From Xiphydria camelus (lineage: Eukaryota; Arthropoda; Insecta; Hymenoptera; Xiphydriidae): 64,000 nt of DNA. A model generated the notes under the pieces. That model was not told the DNA's origin and did no database searches. It saw only the letters and a list, made by a program, of their open reading frames with translations. The position numbers and the translations under genes were made by a program. Location: contig OY783196.1 of the NCBI GenBank assembly GCA_963678675.1, positions 16,734,138-16,798,137 of the forward strand. The letters are read 5' to 3'. Positions 63,393 to 64,000 of this stretch are shown here, piece after piece. Positions within the stretch are counted from its first letter, which is position 1, and each line of letters starts with the position of its first letter.

Positions 63393-64000
63393 ATTGTAGT
63401 CCAGTAATTAAGGATTTGTTCATTCTGGGGAGTGCTAGGGACTTTTCGTGAAGTTATGTTTTAATTAAAGTAACATTGATTAACGTAACTAAGACCATGT
63501 GTAACAACTTGAAGGTCTCCTTTATCGGAAAAGCCATAGTTCATCAACGAAATGTAGGAAAAACATGACGGCTTTCTTAGTAAACCCAACTAGGACAGAA
63601 TCCTTATTGACGCTTTTTTCTACTTAATTTTTGTTTACATAGAGCAGCATGGTACGCTTGGTTAAACACTTTTTTTTAATGTGCCTCCTCAATAGCTGCA
63701 CTCAGAGGGGCAATGTGATCAATATTTGTCCCATTGATCATTCATTGGTCGGTAGGATGAGTATTGACATAGACCACGCCGACTATAATTATCCTGAACA
63801 AAAGACCCTATACCGGGTGTTCACACCCAGGCTCCGAGCCTGAGTGGAGCTCAATTCAAATGTGCCGCATACGTTGACCAATAGTGGCCCTACCGTCAGT
63901 ACGGCCATCTATTGATCGGTAAGCGAACTGCATAGATCTCGAGGCGCCAAAATTATCGATATTTAATCAACCTGCTCAGTGACTCAGTGGTTGTTTATGC
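63393..64000. other. No gene seen to window end
   Basis: Mixed sequence without a recognisable coding or repeat signature. A 64-codon ORF (63649-63843) has no domain. Confidence 0.45.

Overview
This window looks like nuclear DNA of an arthropod, most probably an insect and plausibly a hymenopteran. The reasons are spliced genes with GT-AG introns, two recognisable animal genes (SCPx and KLHL18), generally AT-rich sequence, and mariner-like elements of a type common in ants, bees and wasps. The order-level guess is inference; no species can be named.

Layout: (1) 1-2738, a broken Ty3/gypsy pol on the minus strand. (2) 4126-9672, a complete-looking PIF/Harbinger transposon with two divergent spliced genes: a five-exon DDE transposase that reads through without a break, and a SANT/Myb-like accessory gene split by a nested element. 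(3) 9676-14700, AT-rich sequence with a few short repeats and no convincing gene. (4) 14728-19670, nested mariner-type MITEs, invaded by two inverted copies of a tRNA-like-bearing element (called X here), then a Harbinger MITE. (5) 19930-24020, a TA-cored MITE and a 2.4 kb palindrome whose arms each carry a THAP-domain exon. (6) 25208-27263, SCPx on the minus strand, and 29519-32545, the first six exons of KLHL18 on the plus strand. They are head to head, and a perfect 576-bp tandem duplication lies between them. (7) 32586-48580, a dense graveyard of Tc1/mariner, hAT-like and piggyBac-like remnants. (8) 48582-58328, three PIF/Harbinger-type elements, a hAT MITE with a perfect 8-bp target duplication, a third X copy, and an intact 576-codon Kolobok-like transposase nested in a Harbinger element. 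(9) 58331-64000, a possible Helitron end, a palindrome carrying a tRNA-derived SINE, and a 1.9 kb TIR element with a broken ORF.

The host genes are unrelated metabolically: SCPx is a peroxisomal thiolase/sterol carrier protein and KLHL18 a Cullin-3 adaptor. Their introns absorb MITEs (SCPx intron 2; KLHL18 introns 1, 2 and 6). The last kelch blades of KLHL18 are not visible downstream.

The most unusual material is element X (terminal repeats CCCCGATAGC, an internal tRNA-like segment, three copies all sitting inside one family of mariner-type MITEs), the two apparently intact transposases, and the repeated pattern of foldback MITEs that keep the extreme start or end of their parent transposase.
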